Positions 1 to 9,405 of a stretch of 64,000 nt of DNA are shown here, in pieces. How positions within the stretch are numbered: the stretch's first letter is position 1; every line of letters starts with the position of its first letter. Made by a program: the position numbers and the translations under genes. The stretch comes from Bacteroidia bacterium (GTDB taxonomy: Bacteria > Bacteroidota > Bacteroidia > Bacteroidales > Prolixibacteraceae), in contig JAPLDT010000013.1 of NCBI GenBank assembly GCA_026391315.1, positions 1 to 64,000 on the forward strand, in the 5' to 3' direction. The notes beneath the pieces were generated by a model, which was not told the origin of the DNA, did no database searches, and worked only from the letters and a program-made list of their open reading frames with translations.

Positions 1-1
1 G

Positions 2-835
2 GCAAATTCAGAAGTAGCAACCAGCGCGCCTGTTGCCAATGCTACGGTGGCTCCAGGAACCGTTTTTACCCTTGCCGACGGAACCAAACCCGCCTCAGTC
101 GCTATCTCGGTAACCAATATTCCGGTTAACACGGCTGTAGCTCCTACTGCAAACATTGGAGGTGTACCTACGACTGTTGTATCTACAAGGGTGGAAATCA
201 TCAACAATCAGATACCTTCCAAAAAGCTGGACCTTCAGCCTTCAGGTCTGGTACTGAGCCAGCCAATGATCGTTGATGTTTACATAGGTAAGGATTACCC
301 TGCTACCATGTCGGTTGCTGAGAAAACTGCGAGACAAAATGGGTTGACCATGAACTATGTAAGGAAGGATGGTACTGTTGAGGTAGTTACACCTGACCAT
401 TTCTCTGCCGATAGGAATACTGTATATTATAAAATTACCCATTTTTCTCAATGGAGTCAGTCAAATAAATTTGTAACAATTAAGCCTTCACTATCCAAAG
501 CGCTAACCACGAGTAGTCCTGTGACAAAATTAGGCGAATGTGGGAGTAATCTTGTATTTACGCCGTTTTTTAAGGTTGGTTTTGTTAATCCAATTTCGTT
601 TTTGTTGACAGGTTCTGCACAAGCAGTTACATTTGGGGCCACTGGAGATCTTAGAGTTTATCTTGGTTCACCTGGATTTTTTGTATCTGCTACCTACTAT
701 TATGATATTGAAACATTTGATTTAAACGATGCTACTCCTGGCTTTGAGTTTGATACTCTAATAGGTCTTCCAACAGCTACAGTTCATCTTAATGCTGAAT
801 ATCTTTCATGCCACAACCAGGGAGGTACACCATAA
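2..835 (+). CDS. C-terminal part of a secreted surface protein (5' end outside window)
   Basis: The frame is open from base 2, so the start lies upstream of the window; a GTG at 47 is internal. The visible 277 residues contain a Ser/Thr/Val-rich beta segment, then a stretch around KLDLQPSGLVLSQP and a later THFSQWSQS. That pairing resembles ZU5-like beta-sandwich regions of Bacteroidota surface lipoproteins. This is a resemblance only and I do not name a family. Two cysteines (GECGS and YLSCH) lie in the last 100 residues and could form a disulfide. The protein ends without an obvious sorting domain. A strong terminator follows at 901-953. Function unknown. Confidence 0.6.
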   Translation, partial: ANSEVATSAPVANATVAPGTVFTLADGTKPASVAISVTNIPVNTAVAPTANIGGVPTTVVSTRVEIINNQIPSKKLDLQPSGLVLSQPMIVDVYIGKDYPATMSVAEKTARQNGLTMNYVRKDGTVEVVTPDHFSADRNTVYYKITHFSQWSQSNKFVTIKPSLSKALTTSSPVTKLGECGSNLVFTPFFKVGFVNPISFLLTGSAQAVTFGATGDLRVYLGSPGFFVSATYYYDIETFDLNDATPGFEFDTLIGLPTATVHLNAEYLSCHNQGGTP

Positions 836-900
836 AGTTCATGCCACTGGTTAAGTTTAATAAAAGGGTTAAATTTATCCATGATGAAGAAGCGTAGAAA

Positions 901-953
901 GAAACACCCACTTCCAAGATAGTTTATTGGATGGTGGGTGTTTCCTTTTTTTT
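901..953 (+). terminator. Rho-independent terminator
   Basis: An 11-bp perfect stem (GAAACACCCAC at 901-911 with GTGGGTGTTTC at 934-944) is followed by an eight-base T run at 946-953. It ends the surface-protein gene. The rest of 836-1123 shows no convincing gene. Confidence 0.85.
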
Positions 954-1123
954 TGAATTGTCCACTAATAACTATGCCTAGAGCTTAGAAATCATCTTTG
1001 TTGAACAGAAATGCCAAGAATTTTTTGGCGGGTACAGTGATGTTGTCACTGCGAACATGACATTCGGCACCTTTGGAGGAAGAAGAAACCACAAAATATT
1101 TTTGCAAAAAGCCGCTCCCTTGA

Positions 1124-2401
1124 TTAGGGTAAATGCAGTTGTTTATTAACAAAGTCAGGATTGAGGTTTCTGAAGGTTTCGTTCCAATCGCGGTTGGTCC
1201 TGTAAGTAGTTGCCAATGGGTCGATTGTTCTCTCCCTAAACTCCCAATTGAAGTATCTGGAAAGGTTAACCCTGAATTTGGAAGGTTTCAGCCCTTTTTT
1301 CGGTGCAATAGGAATGATTACATTGAATCCGCCAACGGTTCCGGTTTCACCGGCAGAATGAAGGGTGGATTTTATAACAAACAATCCAATAGCCAATTCA
1401 CGAAACTGTCGGGAGATATCTACCCGGACCGCCGTATCGTCATACAAAAATTTTCCGGCTGTTACCCGGGTAGTGAAATCAAATTTTGGTTCACGGTATT
1501 CACCAAAAAATGTATAATTAAATTTGTTGTCATTTGGGATGTAATTGAAATAGCCCTCTCCAATATACATCATTCCCGTGTACCCCGCGGAAAAGCCGGT
1601 ACAAATTCTCCCATTAAAAAAATATTTACGGACATCGGCCGCTATTCCATATCTCTGGTAGATTATATCTGAAGAAATTTTATTGGGAAAAGCGAAAATT
1701 CCTGCAGAACCATAAATAAACACATCTTTGGGTAGGCGAAACAACTGGTTGAGCATGGCAGTCTCCAACCTTACCTTGGATTCGTCTTTTTGAGACAATT
1801 CATTGTATAGTGGTATCATAATCTGGAAAGATAACAATGACCCTTTCCACAAGGAGGTTTGTAGGATGGGCGAGATGCTGAATTTCAATTTTACAGGCTT
1901 ATCCTCATTCCCCAATGTAAGACCATAACCAGGAAGAAAAAAGAGGTCAATTTTCCCAAACGCCCTGTTTTGAAATTTTAGAATTTTCCGGATTGAATTC
2001 AGATCATCACTGTTCAATTCCGTATGGACTAAGTTATCCTGGTGGTATTCGCCGGTAGGTTCATCTATCCTCTTTTTGTAATCCAAAACCCCTGTTGTTA
2101 TTACGGTAACCGGTACTTCATAGTGCATTGGAACCACATGTAAAATTGTTGAGTCACTCAAAGTGGAAGAGGCTATCCTGAGAATTTTTGACAGTCCATC
2201 AATTTCCCAGCGGTAGTGCCGATTTTCATAAAACAGGTATACGTCATTCTTTTCACGGTGAATTCCAACACTTTCGAAACCATCCCTGACAAGTGCCCTG
2301 GAAAGGGAATCGAGTGAGTTTGAACGTTTCTGGGCTTTTGTTCCTGTAGAAATAAGCAGTAATATAAGGAGGAGTGGGAAGAGGCAGGTTTTAGATTTCA
2401 T
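1124..2401 (-). CDS. Predicted outer-membrane beta-barrel protein, weakly YjbH-like
   Basis: About 425 residues from the ATG at 2401, which directly precedes a signal peptide (MKSKTCLFPLLLILLLIS, cleavage near TKAQ). A longer frame to 2476 adds 25 residues with no signal-peptide logic. After a soluble region of about 130 residues come many alternating aromatic/polar strands (YGLTLGNED, FQIMIPLYNEL, YGSAGIFAF, CTGFSAGYTGMMYIGEGYF), typical of a barrel. The C-terminal part (FRVNLSRYFNWEFRERT) recalls YjbH/YbjH exopolysaccharide-secretion barrels, but the usual YjbH N-terminal region is not evident. It is a single-gene unit, divergent from lepA. Function otherwise unknown. Confidence 0.55.
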   Translation of the reverse strand: MKSKTCLFPLLLILLLISTGTKAQKRSNSLDSLSRALVRDGFESVGIHREKNDVYLFYENRHYRWEIDGLSKILRIASSTLSDSTILHVVPMHYEVPVTVITTGVLDYKKRIDEPTGEYHQDNLVHTELNSDDLNSIRKILKFQNRAFGKIDLFFLPGYGLTLGNEDKPVKLKFSISPILQTSLWKGSLLSFQIMIPLYNELSQKDESKVRLETAMLNQLFRLPKDVFIYGSAGIFAFPNKISSDIIYQRYGIAADVRKYFFNGRICTGFSAGYTGMMYIGEGYFNYIPNDNKFNYTFFGEYREPKFDFTTRVTAGKFLYDDTAVRVDISRQFRELAIGLFVIKSTLHSAGETGTVGGFNVIIPIAPKKGLKPSKFRVNLSRYFNWEFRERTIDPLATTYRTNRDWNETFRNLNPDFVNKQLHLP

Positions 2402-2606
2402 GTAATTTTTTAATTTTACTATCAAGGATTGAAATGTCTGAGTATACGTATGATAAGGCGAAGTTGTTAACAACAATTATCCGATTTCAGCAACAGTACT
2501 ACATTATCATTTCAAACAAACATTGCCAGGGGATTTTTCTATGGAACCACCGCCTAAATGTTAAAGGCATTGTAAAGGTATAAAAATTAGCTATCAGATT
2601 TTTGCG

Positions 2607-2614
2607 TATCTTTG
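2607..2614 (+). promoter_or_regulatory. Candidate lepA promoter -7 element
   Basis: TATCTTTG matches the Bacteroidota -7 consensus TAnnTTTG exactly, about 47 bases before the lepA ATG. No clear -33 TTTG at the expected spacing. Confidence 0.5.
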
Positions 2615-2661
2615 TAGCCACAAACAGGAAGTTGAAGTACAGATTATCAAGTATATAAGGT

Positions 2662-4455
2662 ATGTCAGATAGGAATAACACCCGAAATTTTTGCATCATT
2701 GCCCACATTGACCACGGGAAAAGCACGCTGGCCGATCGCCTGCTGGAATTGACTTCCACGATCAGCGGACGCGACATGGAGGCACAGGTGTTAGACAACA
2801 TGGATCTGGAGAGGGAGCGGGGTATCACCATCAAGAGTCATGCGATTCAGATGGAGTACATCCACAACAAGGAGAAATACCTGCTAAACCTGATCGATAC
2901 ACCGGGGCATGTCGACTTTTCGTACGAAGTGTCGCGTTCGATTGCGGCCTGCGAAGGCGCTTTGCTCATCATTGATGCGACACAGGGCATTCAGGCCCAG
3001 ACCATCTCGAACCTTTATCTGGCCATCGAGCACGACCTCGAGATCATTCCGATACTGAACAAGATGGATCTGCCCAATGCCATGCCTGAGGTGGTCGAAG
3101 ACCAGATCATCGAACTGATCGGCTGCAAAAGGTCGACCATTATCCGGGCATCCGGAAAAACAGGCGATGGTGTAGCTGAGATACTCGAACGTATTCTGAC
3201 CGATATACCAGCTCCGGAAGGAGATCCCGAAGCGCCCCTCCAGGCGCTGATCTTCGACTCGGTATTCAATCAGTTTCGCGGTGTGATCGCCTATTTTAAA
3301 ATTGCCAATGGCACTGTGCGCAAAGGCGATTTGGTGAAGTTTGTGGCTGCCGACAAACAATATTTTGTCGACGAGGTCGGTGTGCTGAGAATGGGGCTTG
3401 AGATCCGTGATGAATTGATGGCAGGAGATGTAGGCTATATTATTTGCGGCATCAAAAGCGCCCGTGAAATTAAAGTGGGAGATACGGTCACCCAGGTAAA
3501 AAATCCTGCAGTTGCTATCTCCGGTTTCGAAGATGTGAAACCGATGGTTTTTGCCGGAGTCTATCCTATTGACAGCGAGGACTATGAAGATCTTCGAAAT
3601 GCCATGGAGAAATTGCAATTAAACGATGCTTCCCTTACCTATGTGCCCGAATCATCGATGGCGCTGGGTTTCGGTTTCAGATGTGGCTTCCTCGGACTGC
3701 TTCATATGGAGATTGTACAAGAGAGGCTTGACCGCGAGTTCGACATGAATGTGATCACCACGGTGCCGAACGTATCCTACATGGTAACCACTCGTGCCGG
3801 TGAAGTCTTCGAGGTTTACAATCCAGCAGGATTGCCTGAATCTACCTTGATTGAACAGATCGAAGAGCCTTTCATTCAGGCGCAAATCATCACCCGGTCC
3901 GAATACATCGGCACCATCATGACTTTGTGCCTGGAGAAGCGCGGGATGATGACAAAGCAAAACTACCTCACCGCTGACAGGGCCGAACTCACCTTCGATA
4001 TGCCGCTGGGGGAGATTGTGATTGACTTCTACGATAAGCTGAAGAGTATCTCAAAGGGCTATGCCTCTTTTGATTACCATATTACGGGTTACCGCCCTGC
4101 CAAACTTGTGAAGCTGGATATTTTGCTAAATAGTGAACCGGTTGATGCACTTTCAACACTGTTGCATGTAGATAACGCCTATAATTTCGGACGGAAAATT
4201 TGCGAGAAGCTGAAAGAACTAATACCACGTCAGCAATACGATGTTGCGATTCAGGGAGCCATTGGCGCCAAGATCATCTCAAGGGAGACAGTGAAAGCTG
4301 TTCGTAAGGATGTTACCGCCAAATGTTATGGCGGCGATATCACGCGAAAGCGGAAACTGCTCGACAAACAAAAGAAGGGCAAGAAGCGGATGAAACAGAT
4401 TGGCAACGTGGAAGTTCCGCAGAAAGCTTTCCTTGCGGTTCTGAAGCTGGATTAA
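2662..4455 (+). CDS. lepA: Elongation factor 4 (LepA), ribosome back-translocase GTPase
   Basis: 597 residues, the usual LepA length. G1 is AHIDHGKS (14-21), G3 DTPGH (79-83) and G4 NKMD (133-136). The Lys/Arg-rich LepA-specific C-terminal domain is intact ([19 protein letters not shown]). EF4 acts on stalled or mistranslocated ribosomes in the cytoplasm under ionic or cold stress. The ATG at 2662 gives the standard [19 protein letters not shown] start. Monocistronic, with a TAnnTTTG element upstream. Its stop codon lies inside the left arm of a 31-bp perfect inverted repeat that separates it from the convergent response-regulator gene. Confidence 0.97.
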   Translation: MSDRNNTRNFCIIAHIDHGKSTLADRLLELTSTISGRDMEAQVLDNMDLERERGITIKSHAIQMEYIHNKEKYLLNLIDTPGHVDFSYEVSRSIAACEGALLIIDATQGIQAQTISNLYLAIEHDLEIIPILNKMDLPNAMPEVVEDQIIELIGCKRSTIIRASGKTGDGVAEILERILTDIPAPEGDPEAPLQALIFDSVFNQFRGVIAYFKIANGTVRKGDLVKFVAADKQYFVDEVGVLRMGLEIRDELMAGDVGYIICGIKSAREIKVGDTVTQVKNPAVAISGFEDVKPMVFAGVYPIDSEDYEDLRNAMEKLQLNDASLTYVPESSMALGFGFRCGFLGLLHMEIVQERLDREFDMNVITTVPNVSYMVTTRAGEVFEVYNPAGLPESTLIEQIEEPFIQAQIITRSEYIGTIMTLCLEKRGMMTKQNYLTADRAELTFDMPLGEIVIDFYDKLKSISKGYASFDYHITGYRPAKLVKLDILLNSEPVDALSTLLHVDNAYNFGRKICEKLKELIPRQQYDVAIQGAIGAKIISRETVKAVRKDVTAKCYGGDITRKRKLLDKQKKGKKRMKQIGNVEVPQKAFLAVLKLD

Positions 4456-4522
4456 AAAGTTATGAGTTATAAGTTATGAGTTATAGCTGCCATAACTCAT
4501 AACTTATAACTCATAACTTTTT
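4454..4522. terminator. 31-bp perfect inverted repeat, likely bidirectional terminator
   Basis: Arms 4454-4484 and 4492-4522 are perfect complements around a 7-base loop. The left arm is made of the unit AAGTTATGAGTTAT read twice and starts with a run of A; the right arm ends in TTTTT. The arms touch both stop codons (lepA TAA, rprY TGA). A degenerate copy of the same unit occurs near 45218-45245. Confidence 0.75.
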
Positions 4523-5208
4523 CATATAATCAGCTTATACCCTTTCCCGTGGATATTGATAATCTCAATTCCCTCTTCATCTTTCAGGTGTTTTCTCAGC
4601 TTGGTGATGTAAACATCCATGCTTCGGGCATTGAAATAGTTGTCATCCACCCAGATGGTTTTGAGGGCATAGTTACGTTCAAGTACCTTGTTGGCATTCA
4701 CACAGAGCAGCCGTAGCAACTCAGACTCTTTGGTGGTAAGTTTTGTGCTGTCATTGATATCGGAAAGGGTCTGTTTCCGGGCATCAAAGGTAAACCGGCC
4801 TAATTTAAATATAACCTGCGTATTGTCGGCTTCACCCAGCGTTCTTCTCAGGATCGCTTCGATGCGGAAAATGAGCTCTTCCATGCTGAATGGCTTGGTC
4901 ATGTAATCGTCGGCCCCCAGACGGAATCCTTCGATCACATCCTCTTTCATGTTTTTAGCAGTAAGAAAGATGATAGGAATTTCACTATTGATCATCCGCA
5001 CCTCCTTGGCCAGCGTGAATCCGTCTTTTTTAGGCATCATCACATCAAAAATGCAAAGGTCGTACTGGTTTTTCTGAAAGCCTTTGTACGCAGCCTCTCC
5101 GTCGGGATAAAGATCTGTGTCGTAGCCTTTCGCAATCAAATATTCCCTAAGCAACGATCCCAGGTTTTCATCATCTTCACTTAAGATAACTCTCATCTTC
5201 TTTTCCAT
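4522..5208 (-). CDS. rprY: OmpR-family response regulator, RprY-like
   Basis: 228 residues: a receiver domain (acidic residues E11/D12/D13, phosphoacceptor D55 in CIFDVMMP, T83, K105 in DYMTKPF) and a C-terminal winged-helix DNA-binding domain (LTTKESELLRLL, MDVYITKLRKHL). Phosphorylated by the adjacent kinase, it would act as a DNA-binding transcription factor. Length, the DVMMPKKDGF block and pairing with the kinase fit RprY of Bacteroides; the symbol is by recognition and less certain than the family. Start is M1 or M5 (MRVILSED). It lies 9 bp after the kinase gene, so the two are probably co-transcribed. Confidence 0.9.
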   Translation of the reverse strand: MEKKMRVILSEDDENLGSLLREYLIAKGYDTDLYPDGEAAYKGFQKNQYDLCIFDVMMPKKDGFTLAKEVRMINSEIPIIFLTAKNMKEDVIEGFRLGADDYMTKPFSMEELIFRIEAILRRTLGEADNTQVIFKLGRFTFDARKQTLSDINDSTKLTTKESELLRLLCVNANKVLERNYALKTIWVDDNYFNARSMDVYITKLRKHLKDEEGIEIINIHGKGYKLII

Positions 5209-5217
5209 AATAATTTA

Positions 5218-6735
5218 CTATTTAATAACCGGGAAATAGATCCTGAATTTGGTTCCTTTCCCAACTGTACTTTCTACTTTAATTTTTCCATGGTGCTCTT
5301 CTACGACTCTTTTTACGTAGGAAAGCCCAAGTCCGAAACCTTTCACGTTGTGCACGTTCCCGGTAGGTATGCGGTAAAAGCGTTCAAAAATCTGGGTGAG
5401 ATTCTCTTTCGAGATTCCGATCCCATAATCCCTTATCTGAACAATTACCCAGCCGCTTTTGTTCTCTGTCAATATTTCAATTTTGGGTATTTCTTTACTA
5501 TATTTTTCTGCATTGTCGAGTAAATTGAAAATTACATTGGTAATGTGGACTTCGTCCCCATTGATGATCGGATCATAGGCCTGAATAGAAGTTTCGAGGG
5601 TGCCTCCGGAGTTTGTTACCCTTATCTCAAAGTTGGAAGCGGCCTGCGATACAATCTGGTTCAGATCGATGTCCGTAAATTTTAATTTTAACTTTCCTTC
5701 GTTGAAGACAGCCATCTGCAGCACTTTTTCGACCTGGGAACTCAATCTCTTGCTTTCGTCGAAGATGACCCCCGAAATATGATCGATGGTGGAAGGAGAG
5801 TGTACCAGGGAATTGTCTTTCAGCATCTGTGATGCCAGCGAAATCGTTGATATGGGCGTCTTCAGCTCGTGGGTCATGTTGTTGATAAAGTCGTTCTTGA
5901 TTTGGGACAATTTCTTCTGGCGCAGGATAATCTGGAGGGTAAATACGAATATTCCTATGATGATAAGTGTCAATATCAGGGAAGGAAGAACAAAGTTGGT
6001 CATTGCCTTGATCTGTTCTGAATGCTGATCGGGAAAATAGACGTAAATAAAATTGGGCTTTGGAGAGCTCTGGTCGTAGAATAGCGCAGTTTTATACTCC
6101 CTGGTCCCCTTGGTAGGACGGTAATCAGTATCCCCCATGACGATCTCCGTTTTTCCGTTGATGCTCGACTTTATGCAATATTTGAAAGGGAGAAGAATAC
6201 CTGCTTCTTTCAACTGAAGGTCCAGTTCATGTCTCACATCCCCCATTATTCTGTCTTCGACCTTCATCTCTGATCTTTCAAGCATGTAACTCTGGTACCG
6301 CAGGTCCTGTGATTGTTTCTCACTCAGTCTGTCGTAGGAGCTTTGCATGCTTGGAATGATGATCGTTTGGTTTTTTCCAAATGTAATGACCCCATTGGAA
6401 GTATTGACTGTGCTTTGGTCGTAAGAGATAGCGAGCCTCCCTGAACGACCAAGTTTATTAAAAGATTCGGAGGAATCTGAATTTGGGAAAAGGCCAAGCC
6501 CTTTGGAAGGTTTAGGATCCGGGATAAAGTATTGCGCATCCAATTCATAGAAATGAGTGACCTCCCAATAGACACAGATGTCCACGACATCTTTCAATGC
6601 CCTCGTGACAACAAGATTATTGTCCTTTTCCACGAGTTTAGCCGTTTTGTTGATGGTGATCAGCTGTACCGATATCATAGCCACCACTGCAACGGCCATT
6701 ATGATAGCGAGGATATTGATCATCTTTTTGCTCAT
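5218..6735 (-). CDS. rprX: Sensor histidine kinase, RprX-like
   Basis: 505 residues. TM1 spans about 5-27, a periplasmic sensor region follows, TM2 spans about 248-271, then HisKA with H289 in NNMTHELKTPIS and HATPase_c with an N box (NVIFNLLDNAEKYS), DYGIGIS and GFGLGLS. It autophosphorylates and passes phosphate to the RprY-like regulator. The long extracytoplasmic region marks it as a membrane sensor; its signal is unknown. The annotated ATG at 6735 is only 4 bases from a TAnnTTTG element, so the true start may be M5 at 6723 (MINILAIIMA). First gene of the two-component operon. Confidence 0.93.
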   Translation of the reverse strand: MSKKMINILAIIMAVAVVAMISVQLITINKTAKLVEKDNNLVVTRALKDVVDICVYWEVTHFYELDAQYFIPDPKPSKGLGLFPNSDSSESFNKLGRSGRLAISYDQSTVNTSNGVITFGKNQTIIIPSMQSSYDRLSEKQSQDLRYQSYMLERSEMKVEDRIMGDVRHELDLQLKEAGILLPFKYCIKSSINGKTEIVMGDTDYRPTKGTREYKTALFYDQSSPKPNFIYVYFPDQHSEQIKAMTNFVLPSLILTLIIIGIFVFTLQIILRQKKLSQIKNDFINNMTHELKTPISTISLASQMLKDNSLVHSPSTIDHISGVIFDESKRLSSQVEKVLQMAVFNEGKLKLKFTDIDLNQIVSQAASNFEIRVTNSGGTLETSIQAYDPIINGDEVHITNVIFNLLDNAEKYSKEIPKIEILTENKSGWVIVQIRDYGIGISKENLTQIFERFYRIPTGNVHNVKGFGLGLSYVKRVVEEHHGKIKVESTVGKGTKFRIYFPVIK

Positions 6736-6739
6736 AAAA

Positions 6740-6747
6740 CAAATATA
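6740..6747 (-). promoter_or_regulatory. Candidate rprXY promoter -7 element
   Basis: Minus-strand TATATTTG matches TAnnTTTG. It sits 4 bases from the first ATG, implying a leaderless message or use of the second ATG. Confidence 0.4.
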
Positions 6748-6935
6748 GAGTTAATAATCTGTTGAGCGGAGTATCCTTAACAATATTTAACAGCATGAAG
6801 CTGTAAGCTATTAGCTATTAGCTTTTAGCAGTTAGCTTTTGGCAATTGGCTGCTGATTCAGGTAAACAATAAGATGGAAAAGGATGTTTATTTGTCGTAA
6901 AGCTCTGAAGAAGGCTATTGGCTGTTGGCTATCAG
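6748..6935. repeat. Short-period intergenic repeat (TTAGCTA / TTGGCTG units)
   Basis: The gap holds reiterated and inverted units such as GCTATTAGCTATTAGC and, near 6917-6940, GGCTATTGGCTGTTGGC with partial complements. No gene seen. A related CCAATAGCCAATGGC string occurs near 36483. Confidence 0.5.
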
Positions 6936-7685
6936 CTAATAGTTTTCTTCTATTTCCATCAAACTCAACTTCTCAAGCGCTTGTTGGGCGGCATTTTGCT
7001 GGGCCTCCTTTTTGGAAAAACCTCCTCCTGTTCCCTTTACTTTTCCATCGATGCAAGCCTCTGATAGAAAGGGCATTTTTTCTAATCCCGAATCCGGATT
7101 GTTGACAGTTTTGAATTCAACCTCCTGTTTCATTTTCTGACCCCATTCTATCAACTGACTCTTGAAATTGTTGTCGGTCCTCTCCATCTCCTTTATGTCG
7201 ACGTGCTGATTAAAGATCTTTTTGATAACAAATTGTTTGGTCACAGCATAGCCGCAGTCGAGGTAGATAGCGCCTATGAATGCTTCCAACAAATCACCGT
7301 AGAGATGGCTCGACTCGCTGACTGAGTTGGCATTGGAGATCACATAACGGTTGAGTTTCATTTTGAAGGTAAGCTGGGTCAGAAAACTTCTGTTAACAAC
7401 CCTTGATCTCAATTGAGTAAGAAAACCTTCGTCTTTAAAGGGGAAGCGGTTGTAGAGATATTCGGCTACAATGGTGCCAAGGACGGCATCACCGAGATAT
7501 TCGAGTCGTTCGTTGTTGACGACATTCCCCATTTTATCGACATAGGAGGCCGATTTGTGGATAAAAGCAATGTCGTAAAGTTTGAATTTTATCGGACTAT
7601 GGCCTGTCAGGTTCCGGATATACGAATAAAACTCTTTTCTTGGGGAAGAAAAGAGTTTTATCTTGTATATCAGATTTCTGATCAC
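6936..7685 (-). CDS. rnc: Ribonuclease III
   Basis: 249 residues. The signature NERLEYLGDAVLG (58-70) contains the catalytic Glu62 and Asp66; a second acidic block is DLLEAFIGAIYLD. The C-terminal dsRNA-binding domain ends KKEAQQNAAQQALEKL. It cleaves double-stranded RNA in rRNA maturation and mRNA decay. It is the third gene of acpP-fabF-rnc, 3 bp after fabF, a common Bacteroidota arrangement. The last codons lie at the edge of the short-period repeat at 6748-6935. Confidence 0.96.
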   Translation of the reverse strand: MIRNLIYKIKLFSSPRKEFYSYIRNLTGHSPIKFKLYDIAFIHKSASYVDKMGNVVNNERLEYLGDAVLGTIVAEYLYNRFPFKDEGFLTQLRSRVVNRSFLTQLTFKMKLNRYVISNANSVSESSHLYGDLLEAFIGAIYLDCGYAVTKQFVIKKIFNQHVDIKEMERTDNNFKSQLIEWGQKMKQEVEFKTVNNPDSGLEKMPFLSEACIDGKVKGTGGGFSKKEAQQNAAQQALEKLSLMEIEENY

Positions 7686-7688
7686 GTT

Positions 7689-8939
7689 TTAACTTAATTT
7701 TTTGAAGATCACAGTACCGTTGTGACCGCCAAAACCAAAGGTATTGCTTAATGCGTAGTTGATATTTCGTGGTTTTGCTTTGTTGAAAGTAAAATCGATA
7801 TTTGGATCAATTTCCGGATCAAGTTCAAATTGGTTGATGGTCGGTGGAACGATGCTGTATTTCATGGCAAGAATACATGCTATGGCTTCCACTGCTCCTG
7901 CTGCTCCAAGCAAGTGGCCGGTCATCGACTTGGTCGCACTGATGCTGACTTTGTAGATGTGATCTCCAAACACTTTTTTAATAGCTTTGGGTTCGGCAAT
8001 GTCGCCTAAGCCTGTAGAGGTACCATGGACATTGATGTAGTCGATATCTTCAGGCTTTAGACCTGCATCGTTGAGGGCTCTTTTCATCACCAGTGATGCA
8101 CCTCCGCCTTCAGGATCGGGGGCAGTCATGTGGTAAGCATCAGTAGACATTCCTCCGCCGACAAGCTCAGCCCAAATGGTTGCGCCTCGTGCAATGGCAT
8201 GTTCATACTCTTCGAGGATGAGGGCACCAGCTCCTTCTCCCATGACAAATCCATCTCTGTCTTTGTCAAATGGACGTGAAGCGGTTTTAGGATCATCGTT
8301 GCGGGTAGAGAGGGCACGCATGGCGTTGAATCCTCCTACACCTGCCTGAGTGATTGCGGCTTCAGATCCACCGGCAATGAATATGTTGGCTTTACCTAAA
8401 CGAATGTAGGTGGCAGCATCAATCATAGCGTGGGTAGCTGATGCACATGCGGTGACGGTAGTGATGGTAGGCCCCCTGAAACCGTACTGCATGGCAATGT
8501 TTCCACTGGCCATGTTGGCAATCATTTTCGGAATAAAGAAAGGTGAGAATCTGGGATTTTCCGGATGGTTATTGAATTCAGTAACAGATTGGAAAAAGGT
8601 ATCCAATCCGCCGATACCGGCTCCCCAAATAACACCTACTTCGTCTTTGTCGATTTTGGAGAGATCCAGTCCGGAGTTTTCAATGGCCTGAGCTGCAGCT
8701 ATATATGCATATTGTGCATACATATCGTGCTTCTGCACCTCTTTCCGATCCAGATAGTCGTTCGGATCGAAATTTTTGATCTCGCAGGCAAAAGTTGTTC
8801 TGAACTTGGAGGCATCAAAATGAGTAATGGGGCCTGCACCGCTGACCCCATTCCTTAGGCCTTCCCAATACTCTTCAACATTTTTGCCAAGCGGGTTGAT
8901 TGTGCCAAGTCCGGTAACAACAACTCGTTTTAATTCCAT
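7689..8939 (-). CDS. fabF: Beta-ketoacyl-ACP synthase II
   Basis: 416 residues, full length. Catalytic triad visible: Cys in TVTACASATHAM, His in NVHGTSTGLGD and His in SMTGHLLGAAG. It condenses malonyl-ACP with acyl-ACP in fatty-acid elongation. It follows acpP by 27 bp and precedes rnc by 3 bp, so carrier protein and condensing enzyme are produced together. The ATG at 8939 gives the standard MELKRVVVTGLGTINPLG start. Confidence 0.97.
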   Translation of the reverse strand: MELKRVVVTGLGTINPLGKNVEEYWEGLRNGVSGAGPITHFDASKFRTTFACEIKNFDPNDYLDRKEVQKHDMYAQYAYIAAAQAIENSGLDLSKIDKDEVGVIWGAGIGGLDTFFQSVTEFNNHPENPRFSPFFIPKMIANMASGNIAMQYGFRGPTITTVTACASATHAMIDAATYIRLGKANIFIAGGSEAAITQAGVGGFNAMRALSTRNDDPKTASRPFDKDRDGFVMGEGAGALILEEYEHAIARGATIWAELVGGGMSTDAYHMTAPDPEGGGASLVMKRALNDAGLKPEDIDYINVHGTSTGLGDIAEPKAIKKVFGDHIYKVSISATKSMTGHLLGAAGAVEAIACILAMKYSIVPPTINQFELDPEIDPNIDFTFNKAKPRNINYALSNTFGFGGHNGTVIFKKLS

Positions 8940-8966
8940 ATTGATTTTTAAGACCTTACTGATTTG

Positions 8967-9203
8967 TTACTTCGCGTTTTCAGTGATGTAATTGATAGCG
9001 TCACCAACGGTGCCGATTTTTTCTGCTTGATCATCAGGGATAGCAATACCAAACTCTTTTTCGAATTCCATGATTAACTCAACAGTGTCCAAAGAATCAG
9101 CACCTAAATCGTTTGTGAAGGATGCTTCTGTAGTTACTTCGCTCTCGTCAACACCAAGTTTATCAACAATGATTGCTTTTACCTTTGCCGTAATGTCAGA
9201 CAT
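8967..9203 (-). CDS. acpP: Acyl carrier protein
   Basis: 78 residues, acidic, four-helix ACP pattern. The phosphopantetheine attachment Ser37 lies in [17 protein letters not shown]. It carries growing acyl chains for FabF and the other fatty-acid enzymes, and may supply acyl groups to the GlsB-like transferase encoded later in the window. First gene of acpP-fabF-rnc, with a TAnnTTTG element about 80 bp upstream. Confidence 0.98.
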   Translation of the reverse strand: MSDITAKVKAIIVDKLGVDESEVTTEASFTNDLGADSLDTVELIMEFEKEFGIAIPDDQAEKIGTVGDAINYITENAK

Positions 9204-9280
9204 AATTTTTTAATTTTACGTGGTTACTATTGTTAAATTTACACACTGAATTTTTCAGCGATTGCAAAGAAACGAAGAAA

Positions 9281-9288
9281 CAAAATTA
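9281..9288 (-). promoter_or_regulatory. Candidate acpP promoter -7 element
   Basis: Minus-strand TAATTTTG matches TAnnTTTG, leaving a leader of about 70 bases before the acpP ATG. Confidence 0.45.
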
Positions 9289-9405
9289 TCTTCCAAATAT
9301 TTGTTAAAGAATGTAGCAGTTTTTACCTCAAAATAACCTCATTCCAAACAGTGTGGAATAAGGGGGTCGAAAGTTCAAAAAATACCACATTGCAACTGCT
9401 TGAAT

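Noticed and set aside
985-1150. Short plus-strand frame with Gly/Phe-rich translation (EFFGGYSDVV, TFGTFGGRR)
   Set aside because: No start codon near its beginning, about 55 codons, no family recognised; not enough to call a gene remnant.
1133-1672. Plus-strand open frame of 179 codons
   Set aside because: Antisense to the barrel-like gene, which has a signal peptide and barrel pattern.
2884-3618. Minus-strand open frame of 244 codons inside lepA
   Set aside because: Antisense shadow of an intact, conserved gene.
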